A DNA stretch of 9,599 nucleotides from Chlamydiia bacterium. Lineage in GTDB: Bacteria; Chlamydiota; Chlamydiia; Chlamydiales; FEN-1388. Position numbers and translations under genes: made by a program. The DNA is taken from positions 1 through 9,599 of the forward strand of contig PMZB01000286.1 of assembly GCA_003170575.1 (NCBI GenBank), given 5' to 3'. The notes beneath the pieces are model-generated. The model saw only the letters and a list, made by a program, of their open reading frames with translations, did no database searches and was not told the DNA's origin. Below are positions 1-6,021 of the stretch, one piece after another; position 1 is the first letter of the stretch, and each line of letters begins with the position of its first letter.

Positions 1-6
1 GAAAAT

Positions 7-1695
7 ATGAGCGCTATTGATTGTACCAGTATCCGACCACGTTTATGCCAAGATGGATCATGTGGTTGTGCCCCAAATGAACATGTGGCACATCTGAAGC
101 CTGTGACTTGGGAAGAGAGAACGTTAGCACTTATCCTCCCTCCCCGGCCAGAAACTGATAAATTTTTGCAACTTCTAGATAATCTTGCATATAGTCAACA
201 TCTGAAGGACGATTTTTTCCGATCTATATATTTCGCACAATTGCAAGAGCAAAAAAAAGCAATCTCTTTTGAATTAAAAGATCGATATCTTAAATCGCAA
301 TTTGAGTGTTCTCTATCTGCCGCAACTCCACCTGAAGTCAATGCTCGTTTTGCAAACATTCACTGCCCTCGAGAAACAGCTGTCAGGGTGGAAGATCGGT
401 TCCTCCATGCCAATTATGTGAGCGATGTGGATAAAAGAAGAACTTTTGTTGCTTCCCAATCTCCCAACGATTTTCCGATGTTCTGGCAGTTTATCTGTGA
501 CACCACGTCCCACATCATTGACTTGGACACTAGTGAAAATAAGTATTATCCATCTCATCTTGATGAAGAATGTACATTCAAAGATATATCGGTCAAGCTC
601 AACCGGCTGGAGCAAACGGAAGATGAAGCAACCTATGAGTACCTCGTGGAAGATCATCTCACGGGAAAAAGCCGTTGGGTCACACGTTACCATTTGAATG
701 ATACCACTGAAATGACAGTAGCAAAAATGAAGTATCTTGTTCAAAAGTTAAACACTCTTTTCACAGGAAATACACTCGTGCACTGCGAGACAGACACAGG
801 GCCAACAGGAACTTTACTTGCTGCATATTTTCTCACGCAAAGAATTCGGCAAGGTAAAGTACACCTTGCAGATTTAGGGAACACTATTGTTGATCTTCTC
901 GGTATCTTAATGAAACAGCGTGGGCCAGATGACGTCCAGACAAGAGACCAGGTTGATCTCCTCTTTGACCTTGGTCTGGATTTACTACTCCATCCAGAGG
1001 ATGAGATTTTTAAAATTTCTCAAGAGCGAGTAAAAGTGGATACTCGTTATGCTGCTAAACTCTACCCTCCGGAAAGGACTGTCAAAGTGGAGGAACAACT
1101 CTTTCATGCCAGTTGCAGCACTTTTATTGCTTACCAATCTCCTATAAACTTTCTATCGTTCTGGCAGTTTATCAGTGACCGCGCCACGTATAACAACATC
1201 ATTGACTTAGATACTGACGAAAACTGGTGTTATCCACGTATTCCAGAGCAACAATGGATAGTTAAAGATATATCAGTCAAACTCCTCCAGGCAGAAGAAA
1301 TTGAAGAAGGAACAAAGTATGAGTACCTCGTGGAAGATCAGCTCTCTAGAAAAAGCCGAAGAGTCACACGTTGGCATTATAAAGCGTGGGATACTTCTAC
1401 TCCGCTAGATCTTGCTCAATTAAAGAATATTGTTCAAAAGTTAGACACGGCTTTTATAGGAAAAACACTCATACACAGCAAATCAGGGGTGGGGCCGATA
1501 GTAAGCATAATTACAGCACATTTGTTCAAAGAGCGAATCTCCCAAAGCAAAGGGGAGATTGTAGATATAGGCGCTCTCTATGATCAGGTGAGGAAACAGC
1601 ATGGCTCATTTTTTGTCATATCACCAGAGCACGTTTCTCTCATCCATGACTTTGCCATGGATTTAATGGCGGATTTACTAGAACGCCCGACTTAA
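7..1695 (+). CDS. Tandem protein-tyrosine-phosphatase-like protein, probable double pseudophosphatase
   Basis: This 562-residue protein contains two consecutive classical PTP folds, at about residues 111-330 and 344-558. Domain 1 shows the family landmarks in order: NARFANI (112-118, like KNRYxNI), HANYV (134-138, like INASYI), ASQSPNDFPMFWQF (149-162, like TQGPLxxTxxDFW), YYP (180-182), VTRYH (225-229) and the P-loop HCETDTGPTG (259-268, like HCSAGxGRTG), then VQTRDQ (310-315, the Q-loop). Domain 2 repeats these, with P-loop HSKSGVGP (490-497). The invariant arginine is proline in both domains (P266, P497), and the nucleophilic cysteine is serine in domain 2 (S491). Domain 1 lacks a WPD loop; domain 2 keeps only WD (461-462). 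Known PTP chemistry therefore predicts no normal catalysis, and a phosphotyrosine-binding, scaffolding or decoy role is my inference. The N-terminus has clustered cysteines (C6, C14, C19, C21) and no membrane segment. The frame stays open to the window edge, so the true start may lie upstream of the ATG used here. Confidence 0.85.
   Translation: MSAIDCTSIRPRLCQDGSCGCAPNEHVAHLKPVTWEERTLALILPPRPETDKFLQLLDNLAYSQHLKDDFFRSIYFAQLQEQKKAISFELKDRYLKSQFECSLSAATPPEVNARFANIHCPRETAVRVEDRFLHANYVSDVDKRRTFVASQSPNDFPMFWQFICDTTSHIIDLDTSENKYYPSHLDEECTFKDISVKLNRLEQTEDEATYEYLVEDHLTGKSRWVTRYHLNDTTEMTVAKMKYLVQKLNTLFTGNTLVHCETDTGPTGTLLAAYFLTQRIRQGKVHLADLGNTIVDLLGILMKQRGPDDVQTRDQVDLLFDLGLDLLLHPEDEIFKISQERVKVDTRYAAKLYPPERTVKVEEQLFHASCSTFIAYQSPINFLSFWQFISDRATYNNIIDLDTDENWCYPRIPEQQWIVKDISVKLLQAEEIEEGTKYEYLVEDQLSRKSRRVTRWHYKAWDTSTPLDLAQLKNIVQKLDTAFIGKTLIHSKSGVGPIVSIITAHLFKERISQSKGEIVDIGALYDQVRKQHGSFFVISPEHVSLIHDFAMDLMADLLERPT
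340..993 (+). repeat. Intragenic tandem duplication, copy 1 (PTP domain 1)
   Basis: Residues 112-329 of the first gene match residues 345-560 at an offset of 226-233 codons. At nucleotide level the longest block I found is 23 identical bases at 634-656, repeated at 1318-1340. A 15-base identity covers FWQF at 481-495 and again at 1159-1173. The DNA-level similarity indicates duplication inside this lineage rather than an ancient two-domain arrangement. Confidence 0.75.
1039..1686 (+). repeat. Intragenic tandem duplication, copy 2 (PTP domain 2)
   Basis: This is the second copy of the domain unit. It keeps the fold landmarks (DISVKL at 421-426, YEYLVED at 438-444, WHYKAWD at 456-462, VQKLD at 476-480) but has diverged more at functional positions. 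The P-loop Cys is AGC (Ser) at 1477-1479, the Arg position is CCG (Pro) at 1495-1497, and the Q-loop glutamines are missing (VISPEH, 537-542). Confidence 0.7.
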
Positions 1696-1724
1696 GGTAT
1701 GCTATATAGAATTGTCTTAAGGTA
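1674..1724 (+). promoter_or_regulatory. Candidate kdsB operon promoter with duplicated CTTAAGGTA
   Basis: Only 34 bases separate the first gene from kdsB. A TTTACT at 1674-1679 (four of six matches to the -35 box) sits 18 bases before TATGCT at 1698-1703. The following ATATAGAAT stretch gives other possible -10 boxes, such as TAGAAT at 1707-1712. The 9-mer CTTAAGGTA occurs at 1691-1699 and again at 1716-1724, bracketing the AT-rich stretch. The second copy also supplies the AAGG ribosome-binding site of kdsB, seven bases before its ATG. The match is weak; the repeat is a fact, but its operator role is a guess. Confidence 0.3.
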
Positions 1725-1729
1725 ATTTC

Positions 1730-2497
1730 ATGCCAAAAAAAGCTGTTGCTATCATTCCAGCGCGATTTGCTAGTACGCGATTTCCAGGAAAGCCTCTTGC
1801 GCTTATTAAGGGGCAGACTCTCCTAGAAAGAACGTACAGACAGGTTTTGCTCTGCCCTGATATTTCACGGGTAATTGTCGCCACAGATGATGAGCGGATA
1901 AAAGCTTGCGCAGAGGGGTTTGGCGCTGAGGTTGTGATGACAAGCGCTTCTTGTCTCAGCGGCACTGATCGGCTTGCTGAGGTGGTGCGGCGAGACAACA
2001 CGCTTTTGAAGGCAATCGCTATCGTTAATGTCCAGGGAGATGAGCCTTGTGTTGATCCACAAACCATCTCCAAAAGTATTTGTGCGCTTCTTTCTGACAA
2101 AGATATAAGCATAGGCACTGTTGTGGCTCCCATCAAAAACGAAGAGGAGTTACTTAACCCCAATATAGTTAAATGCGTGAAGACGATTACAGGTAAAGCG
2201 CTCTATTTCAGCCGGCTCCCTGTGCCTGGCACAAAAAAAGGAGCAAATATCACTTCAGGATGTATCTATTTTCGCCATATTGGTATGTATGCATTTAGGC
2301 CGGACTTTTTGCTCACTTTTGCTACACTAGCATCAACGCCTTTGCAACAAACAGAGGATCTAGAGATGCTGCGGGCAATGGAACATGGATATACAATTGG
2401 AGTAGCAGAGGTAGAGCATCATAGTCCTGACGTAAACACCCCACAAGATATCGAGGAGGTCACACGGTGGATCGAGTCCCAATCTATTTATTCGTAA
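1730..2497 (+). CDS. kdsB: 3-deoxy-manno-octulosonate cytidylyltransferase (CMP-KDO synthetase)
   Basis: KdsB transfers CMP from CTP to KDO, producing the activated sugar used for lipopolysaccharide inner-core synthesis in the cytoplasm. The 255-residue length is normal for the family. Clear motifs are the nucleotide-binding loop IPARFASTRFPGKPL (9-23), ATDDE (51-55), TSASCLSGTDR (71-81), NVQGDEP (100-106) with the metal-binding Asp, YFSRLPVP (159-166), IGMYAFR (184-190) and EDLEMLRAMEHG (209-220). Near the C-terminus the usual VDTPED reads VNTPQD (235-240), so a conserved, probably metal-binding Asp is Asn here. The start is an ATG with AAGG seven bases upstream. The gene leads the kdsB-pyrG-yqgF operon, and its last 31 bases overlap pyrG. 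Confidence 0.95.
   Translation: MPKKAVAIIPARFASTRFPGKPLALIKGQTLLERTYRQVLLCPDISRVIVATDDERIKACAEGFGAEVVMTSASCLSGTDRLAEVVRRDNTLLKAIAIVNVQGDEPCVDPQTISKSICALLSDKDISIGTVVAPIKNEEELLNPNIVKCVKTITGKALYFSRLPVPGTKKGANITSGCIYFRHIGMYAFRPDFLLTFATLASTPLQQTEDLEMLRAMEHGYTIGVAEVEHHSPDVNTPQDIEEVTRWIESQSIYS
2453..2460 (+). promoter_or_regulatory. Strong ribosome-binding site for pyrG inside kdsB
   Basis: GAGGAGGT lies six bases before the GTG at 2467, within the coding sequence of kdsB (the IEEV codons). It is a near-perfect SD. It decides the pyrG start: no ATG occurs between it and the conserved YLFVTGG motif, so GTG at 2467 is the initiation codon. Confidence 0.8.
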
Positions 2498-4095
2498 CAG
2501 GAGGGGTCATATCCTCCCTTGGAAAGGGGCTAACAGCCTCTTCGATCGGACTTTTGCTTGAACGGCAAGGGTATCCGGTCGCGATGATAAAACTGGATCC
2601 GTATCTTAATATAGATCCAGGAACCATGAGCCCATATCAGCATGGTGAAGTGTATGTCACAACTGATGGCGTTGAAACAGATCTTGATCTTGGCCACTAC
2701 CATCGCTTTACTAATGCTCTTCTAACCAAAAATTCCTCAGCCACTGCTGGACAAATCTACGAAGCAGTTTTGCGCAAAGAACGCCATGGGGAATATTTGG
2801 GTTCTACCGTACAAGTGATCCCACACGTTACTGACGAGATTAAACGGCGGCTTCGCGCATGCGCTGCCCAGTTAAAAGGATTTGGGTTTGTCATTGTCGA
2901 AATTGGCGGGACGGTGGGAGATATTGAGTCACTCCCCTTTCTTGAAGCCATTCGCCAGTTTCGATGCGAGCAAACTAATCCCTGCCTCAACCTTCACGTC
3001 ACGTATGTACCCTACATAAAGTCAGCTGGTGAGACTAAAACAAAACCGACTCAACACTCTGTCCAAGCGCTGCGCCAGATTGGTATTTTCCCTGACCTTA
3101 TCTTGTGCCGTACAGAGACAACTGTGGGTGAAGAGGAGCGGGCAAAAATTCAACTTTTCTGCAATGTAAACGAAAACTCTGTATTTGACCTCCCAGATGT
3201 TGACTTAATCTACGATGTACCCCTCGTGCTTCACCGTCAAAATGTTGAAGCAGCAATCCTTGGCAGGGTAGGCCTCAAAGAAAAACCAGTCGATTTATCT
3301 GACTGGGAACAAGCCACAAGAGTGACAAAACCTCATCCACCTGAGGTTCGCATAGGGGTTGTGGGAAAATACATCAAACATCAAGATGCGTATAAATCGC
3401 TTTACGAGGCGCTCTATCATGCTTCATGTAAGGTTGGGTGCAAGCTCAAAATAGAAAAGCTTGACCCTGAAACCGTAGATCATGATGGGTTCCCCAAAGC
3501 ATTTAGAGGGCTTGATGGCTATTTAATCCCTGGAGGCTTTGGCACACGTGGTTGGGAAGGCAAAATTGAGGCAGCAAAATACTGCAGAGAAGATAAAGTT
3601 CCTTATTTTGGCATCTGTTTAGGCATGCAAATTTTAGCTGTTGAGTTTGCACGGGATGTGCTCGGGTTAAAGAAAGCAAACTCCTCAGAAATGGATCTTG
3701 ACTCGCCGGATCCTGTGATCTCTCTTCTTTCAGAACAAAAACAGGTAAAAGATCTAGGCGGAACTATGCGGCTTGGCGTATATCCATGCCATCTTGCGAA
3801 ACCATCAAAAGCCTATCATGCATATGGCCTAGAGGACGTGGGAGAAAGGCACAGACACAGGTATGAGTTTAATAACCTCTATAAGGCTGACTTTGAAAAG
3901 AATGGCGCACGCATTTCAGGCACAAGCCCAGATGGATCTTTGTGCGAGATTATGGAGATTGCTGATCACCCATGGATGGTTGGCGTCCAATTTCACCCTG
4001 AATTTGCTTCAAAGCCTATTGCTCCCCACCCCCTCTTTACAGCATTTATCCAAGCATCATTGAATCATTCCAAAGCACGAGGGCAAAAGGCTTAA
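2467..4095 (+). CDS. pyrG: CTP synthase (glutamine-hydrolysing)
   Basis: This enzyme converts UTP to CTP using ATP and glutamine-derived ammonia. The 542 residues match the usual length of about 540. The synthase domain shows FVTGGVISSLGKG (9-21, ATP loop), KLDPYLNIDPGTMSPYQHGE (42-61), TDLDLGHYHRF (71-81), VEIGGTVGDIESLPFLEAIR (144-163) and KTKPTQHSV (191-199). The C-terminal class I glutaminase domain has PGGFGTRG (355-362), the nucleophile C384 in FGICLGMQ, and the catalytic pair H510/E512 in QFHPEF. RHRHRYEFNN (461-470) and LGGTMRLG (430-437) are also typical. It begins with GTG, overlaps kdsB by 31 nt and ends one base before yqgF, so the three are almost certainly co-transcribed and translationally coupled. 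All key residues seen are intact, and the CTP product feeds KdsB. Confidence 0.98.
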   Translation: MDRVPIYLFVTGGVISSLGKGLTASSIGLLLERQGYPVAMIKLDPYLNIDPGTMSPYQHGEVYVTTDGVETDLDLGHYHRFTNALLTKNSSATAGQIYEAVLRKERHGEYLGSTVQVIPHVTDEIKRRLRACAAQLKGFGFVIVEIGGTVGDIESLPFLEAIRQFRCEQTNPCLNLHVTYVPYIKSAGETKTKPTQHSVQALRQIGIFPDLILCRTETTVGEEERAKIQLFCNVNENSVFDLPDVDLIYDVPLVLHRQNVEAAILGRVGLKEKPVDLSDWEQATRVTKPHPPEVRIGVVGKYIKHQDAYKSLYEALYHASCKVGCKLKIEKLDPETVDHDGFPKAFRGLDGYLIPGGFGTRGWEGKIEAAKYCREDKVPYFGICLGMQILAVEFARDVLGLKKANSSEMDLDSPDPVISLLSEQKQVKDLGGTMRLGVYPCHLAKPSKAYHAYGLEDVGERHRHRYEFNNLYKADFEKNGARISGTSPDGSLCEIMEIADHPWMVGVQFHPEFASKPIAPHPLFTAFIQASLNHSKARGQKA

Positions 4096-4096
4096 A

Positions 4097-4543
4097 ATGG
4101 GCAGGATCCTTGCTGTAGATTTTGGCCACGTGCGCGTAGGGCTTGCGCTCTCTGACCCCATGAGATGGTTTGCAAGCCCCTTGCCAAATATTCAAGGATC
4201 CAAAAACCCCAAAAAAGCTGCCCAAACGCTTGCTACAACAATGAGCGAGATATGTGCAGCAAAAAAAATCGAGATTGATCTTATTGTTGTGGGCTTGCCT
4301 CTTCATCTCGATGGATCTGAGTCAGAGCGATCCAAGGAAGTGAGACTCTTTTGCGACGCGCTTAAAGAGCTTACTCCAATAAAGATAGAGCTCTTTGATG
4401 AGCGGATGACCACACTTCAGGCGGAGCGTTCGCTTATCGAAGCAAACCTTTCAAGAAAAAAACGTTCTCGCACCATAGATGGTGTTTCTAGTACAATACT
4501 GCTTCAATCATTTTTAGATTTTCAGAAGATGCGGTCAGTGTGA
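4097..4543 (+). CDS. yqgF: YqgF/RuvX family RNase H-like nuclease (16S rRNA 5'-end maturation)
   Basis: Members of this family have an RNase H fold and act in pre-16S rRNA 5' processing; they were formerly called putative Holliday-junction resolvases (RuvX). The protein has 148 residues, the family norm. Motifs are ILAVDFGHVRVGLALSDP (4-21, acidic D8), IVVGLPLHLDGSESERS (63-79), the DERMTT box (101-106, E102) and SRKKRSRTIDGVSSTILLQS (119-138, D128). D8, E102 and D128 are the expected catalytic acids. It starts one base after the pyrG stop; AAAGG at 4086-4090 is six bases upstream, inside pyrG. It overlaps the next gene by four bases (GTGA). Confidence 0.93.
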   Translation: MGRILAVDFGHVRVGLALSDPMRWFASPLPNIQGSKNPKKAAQTLATTMSEICAAKKIEIDLIVVGLPLHLDGSESERSKEVRLFCDALKELTPIKIELFDERMTTLQAERSLIEANLSRKKRSRTIDGVSSTILLQSFLDFQKMRSV

Positions 4544-5730
4544 GTGTACCAATATTAATTCATGTACTTAGCCTTGACACCGTTGGCGGGGTAGAGGCTC
4601 TTTACGTCCACTATCTTAAAGAAGCTTTGTCCCATGGCACAGCACTCCATTACACCTGTGTCTCGGGAAAACGACCTCATCCTAAGTTTACAGAAGCTCT
4701 TTCTCAATATAAGCACACACCCTTTCTTGAGCAGTATGCATTCGGGCTGCGCTTGCCAAGATTCCTTCGCTCAATTGTCAACATACGTCGTGGAATGGTC
4801 GAAGGCATTGTAACCCCTACAGCTTGGGTCTTCTGGAACAGGATTGAGGAGAAGATTCCCCCGGGCCGCTCGATCTATTATGAACATGGGGCTTCGTGGA
4901 CGCTTTCTCCCACAAAAAGGAGAAAACAGTTTTTGAACCATGCCTCTTCCCTGATAGCTGTTTCCGAAGCTGCGCGCATCATGCTCCAAAAACGATGGGA
5001 TGTTTCTTCTCCGATCACAGTAATTCCAAACCCGCTTCGTCCAGACATCCGCCTTGTAGCAAACCCACGCACATACGCCCCCACACAGCACCTTCGGCTA
5101 GGATTTGCAGGGCGCCTTGTCCCAATAAAAGGGCCGTTAGTACCGCTGCATGTACTTAAGCAGCTTCATGATGAAAAAATTCCATCTACTCTTTTCATCG
5201 CAGGACAGGGCGCTGAAGAACATACCATGCGGTCAACAGCTAAGCATCTAGGCATTTCTTCCTCAGTTTACTTTTCTGGCTGTGTTGGGAATATGCAATC
5301 CTGGTTTGATAGTATAGATATCCTGCTTGTTCCCTCCATTCGGGAACCTCTAGGCCTTGTTGCCCTTGAGGCGGCAGCCAGAGGAGTGCCCGTTATTGCC
5401 GCAAATGTAGACGGACTGGCAGAAGTTGGATCTAATATTCTTATAGATCCCACAATTCCCCTCAATAAGGCAGATTCCCTGCTTGCGGATAAAGAAGGCT
5501 TGCCAGAGTTGGTTGTTGACCCTGCGAAAAAAGATCTGGTTGAACCAAAAATACTTGATCCAAAGACTTGTGCCAGTACTATTTTGCGCCTCATGAATGA
5601 TTCGCGCCTGTACGAAACGTGCAGCCTAGAAGGCCTGCAAAAGGCACAAGAGCGCTCCTGCTTTACTACCTACTATGAATCGTTAAAAAGTATTCTTGAA
5701 AATAACCCCGAAGTAGACTCTTCGGTATAA
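4540..5730 (+). CDS. GT4-family (GT-B fold) glycosyltransferase
   Basis: This 396-residue protein has the Rossmann-type N-terminal half and the donor-binding C-terminal half of group 1 glycosyltransferases. LSLDTVGGVEA (10-20) is the glycine-rich acceptor-side loop, YEHGASW (114-120) and IAVSEAA (139-145) are typical, and LGFAGRLVPIKG (187-198) is the GR-K donor motif. EPLGLVALE (269-277) gives the retaining E-x7-E motif, followed by RGVPVIAANVDGLAEVG (281-297). An extra segment of about 30 residues (305-340) carries a second GLPELV-like motif before the C-terminal helix. No signal peptide or membrane span is visible, so it is probably cytosolic or peripheral. The start is the GTG in the GTGA overlap with yqgF, implying coupling to kdsB-pyrG-yqgF. 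The donor and acceptor sugars cannot be told from sequence; an envelope polysaccharide or lipopolysaccharide role is inferred from kdsB nearby. Confidence 0.88.
   Translation: MSVPILIHVLSLDTVGGVEALYVHYLKEALSHGTALHYTCVSGKRPHPKFTEALSQYKHTPFLEQYAFGLRLPRFLRSIVNIRRGMVEGIVTPTAWVFWNRIEEKIPPGRSIYYEHGASWTLSPTKRRKQFLNHASSLIAVSEAARIMLQKRWDVSSPITVIPNPLRPDIRLVANPRTYAPTQHLRLGFAGRLVPIKGPLVPLHVLKQLHDEKIPSTLFIAGQGAEEHTMRSTAKHLGISSSVYFSGCVGNMQSWFDSIDILLVPSIREPLGLVALEAAARGVPVIAANVDGLAEVGSNILIDPTIPLNKADSLLADKEGLPELVVDPAKKDLVEPKILDPKTCASTILRLMNDSRLYETCSLEGLQKAQERSCFTTYYESLKSILENNPEVDSSV
5686..5703 (+). repeat. 18-bp direct repeat, copy 1 (inside the glycosyltransferase 3' end)
   Basis: The 18 bases encode KSILEN (residues 383-388) in the glycosyltransferase. 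They recur exactly at 5949-5966, 263 bases downstream and in the same reading phase relative to KSILEN. Confidence 0.8.
5708..5725 (+). other. Small GC-rich hairpin at the end of the glycosyltransferase gene
   Basis: CCGAAG (5708-5713) and CTTCGG (5720-5725) form a six-base-pair stem with a six-base loop. It ends three bases before the stop codon and ten bases before the GGAGAA of the next small gene. No T-run follows (TATAAAATTGG), so it is not a standard intrinsic terminator. It could pause transcription, protect mRNA 3' ends or be incidental. Confidence 0.3.
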
Positions 5731-5746
5731 AATTGGAGAAAATATT

Positions 5747-5950
5747 ATGAGGCCTAAAGTAACTTTAGATGGATCATCCTCAGTCCAATTGTCTGCAACC
5801 CAACCAACTGGGGCACCTATGGCAAATTCAGATACAAGAGGCATTCTCCAAGGAAGAGAAGTTGCTGGTACTCCAAATAATCCTCAGCAGGCAGGACAGA
5901 TCTCGCAAGTGAGTGATCAAGTATGGGGAAGTCCGGAAAATCCTCTCTAA
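5747..5950 (+). CDS. Small hydrophilic hypothetical protein, 67 residues
   Basis: I do not recognise this protein. It starts with ATG, preceded by a good SD (GGAGAA at 5735-5740, six bases upstream), and lies 16 bases after the glycosyltransferase stop, so translation is plausible. The product is rich in Ser, Gln, Pro, Gly and Asn, has one Trp, no Cys, His, Phe or Tyr, and no hydrophobic stretch, so it is probably disordered. Ser/Thr/Gln/Pro-rich composition of this kind is seen at the N-termini of type III secretion substrates, but that is only a resemblance. Its stop codon overlaps copy 2 of the 18-bp direct repeat (5949-5966), so it may be a truncated 5' fragment of a longer gene or part of an inserted unit. 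Confidence 0.5.
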   Translation: MRPKVTLDGSSSVQLSATQPTGAPMANSDTRGILQGREVAGTPNNPQQAGQISQVSDQVWGSPENPL

Positions 5951-5966
5951 AAGTATTCTTGAAAAT
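5949..5966 (+). repeat. 18-bp direct repeat, copy 2 (at the stop of the small gene)
   Basis: This copy is identical to 5686-5703. Read in the phase of the first copy it gives KSILEN and continues open to a TAA at 5991-5993 (KSILENGSFMVEFS). That resembles an alternative or former C-terminus of the glycosyltransferase. Confidence 0.8.
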
Positions 5967-5985
5967 GGCTCTTTCATGGTAGAAT
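5959..5985 (+). promoter_or_regulatory. Weak candidate promoter upstream of the DUF3604 gene
   Basis: TTGAAA (5959-5964) and TAGAAT (5980-5985) resemble sigma-70-type -35 and -10 boxes, five of six matches for the -10. The spacer of 15 bases is short. The -35 falls inside the second 18-bp repeat. Transcripts from here would run through the palindromic element before reaching the start at 6188. A second, poorer pair (TTCACT at 6140-6145 and AAGAAT at 6165-6170) lies nearer the gene. Confidence 0.25.
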
Positions 5986-6021
5986 TCTCGTAATTGTGCA
6001 CCCTAAAGGCTGAATAAGCAA

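Noticed and set aside
313..744. Minus-strand open frame of 143 codons inside the PTP-like gene
   Set aside because: It lies wholly opposite a domain with clear family motifs, and its translation shows no recognisable pattern. It is an antisense shadow.
7..1695. Calling the first gene an active tyrosine phosphatase
   Set aside because: The C-x5-R signature is broken in both domains (Pro for Arg), and the second lacks the Cys. Fold similarity alone does not support catalysis.
1717..2163. Minus-strand open frame of 148 codons opposite kdsB
   Set aside because: It is antisense to the conserved kdsB motifs and extends into the kdsB leader. The product is low-complexity Ser/Arg-rich without family features.
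4771..5091. Minus-strand open frame of 106 codons opposite the glycosyltransferase
   Set aside because: It overlaps a well-supported glycosyltransferase, and other overlapping frames in the same stretch show the usual shadow pattern.
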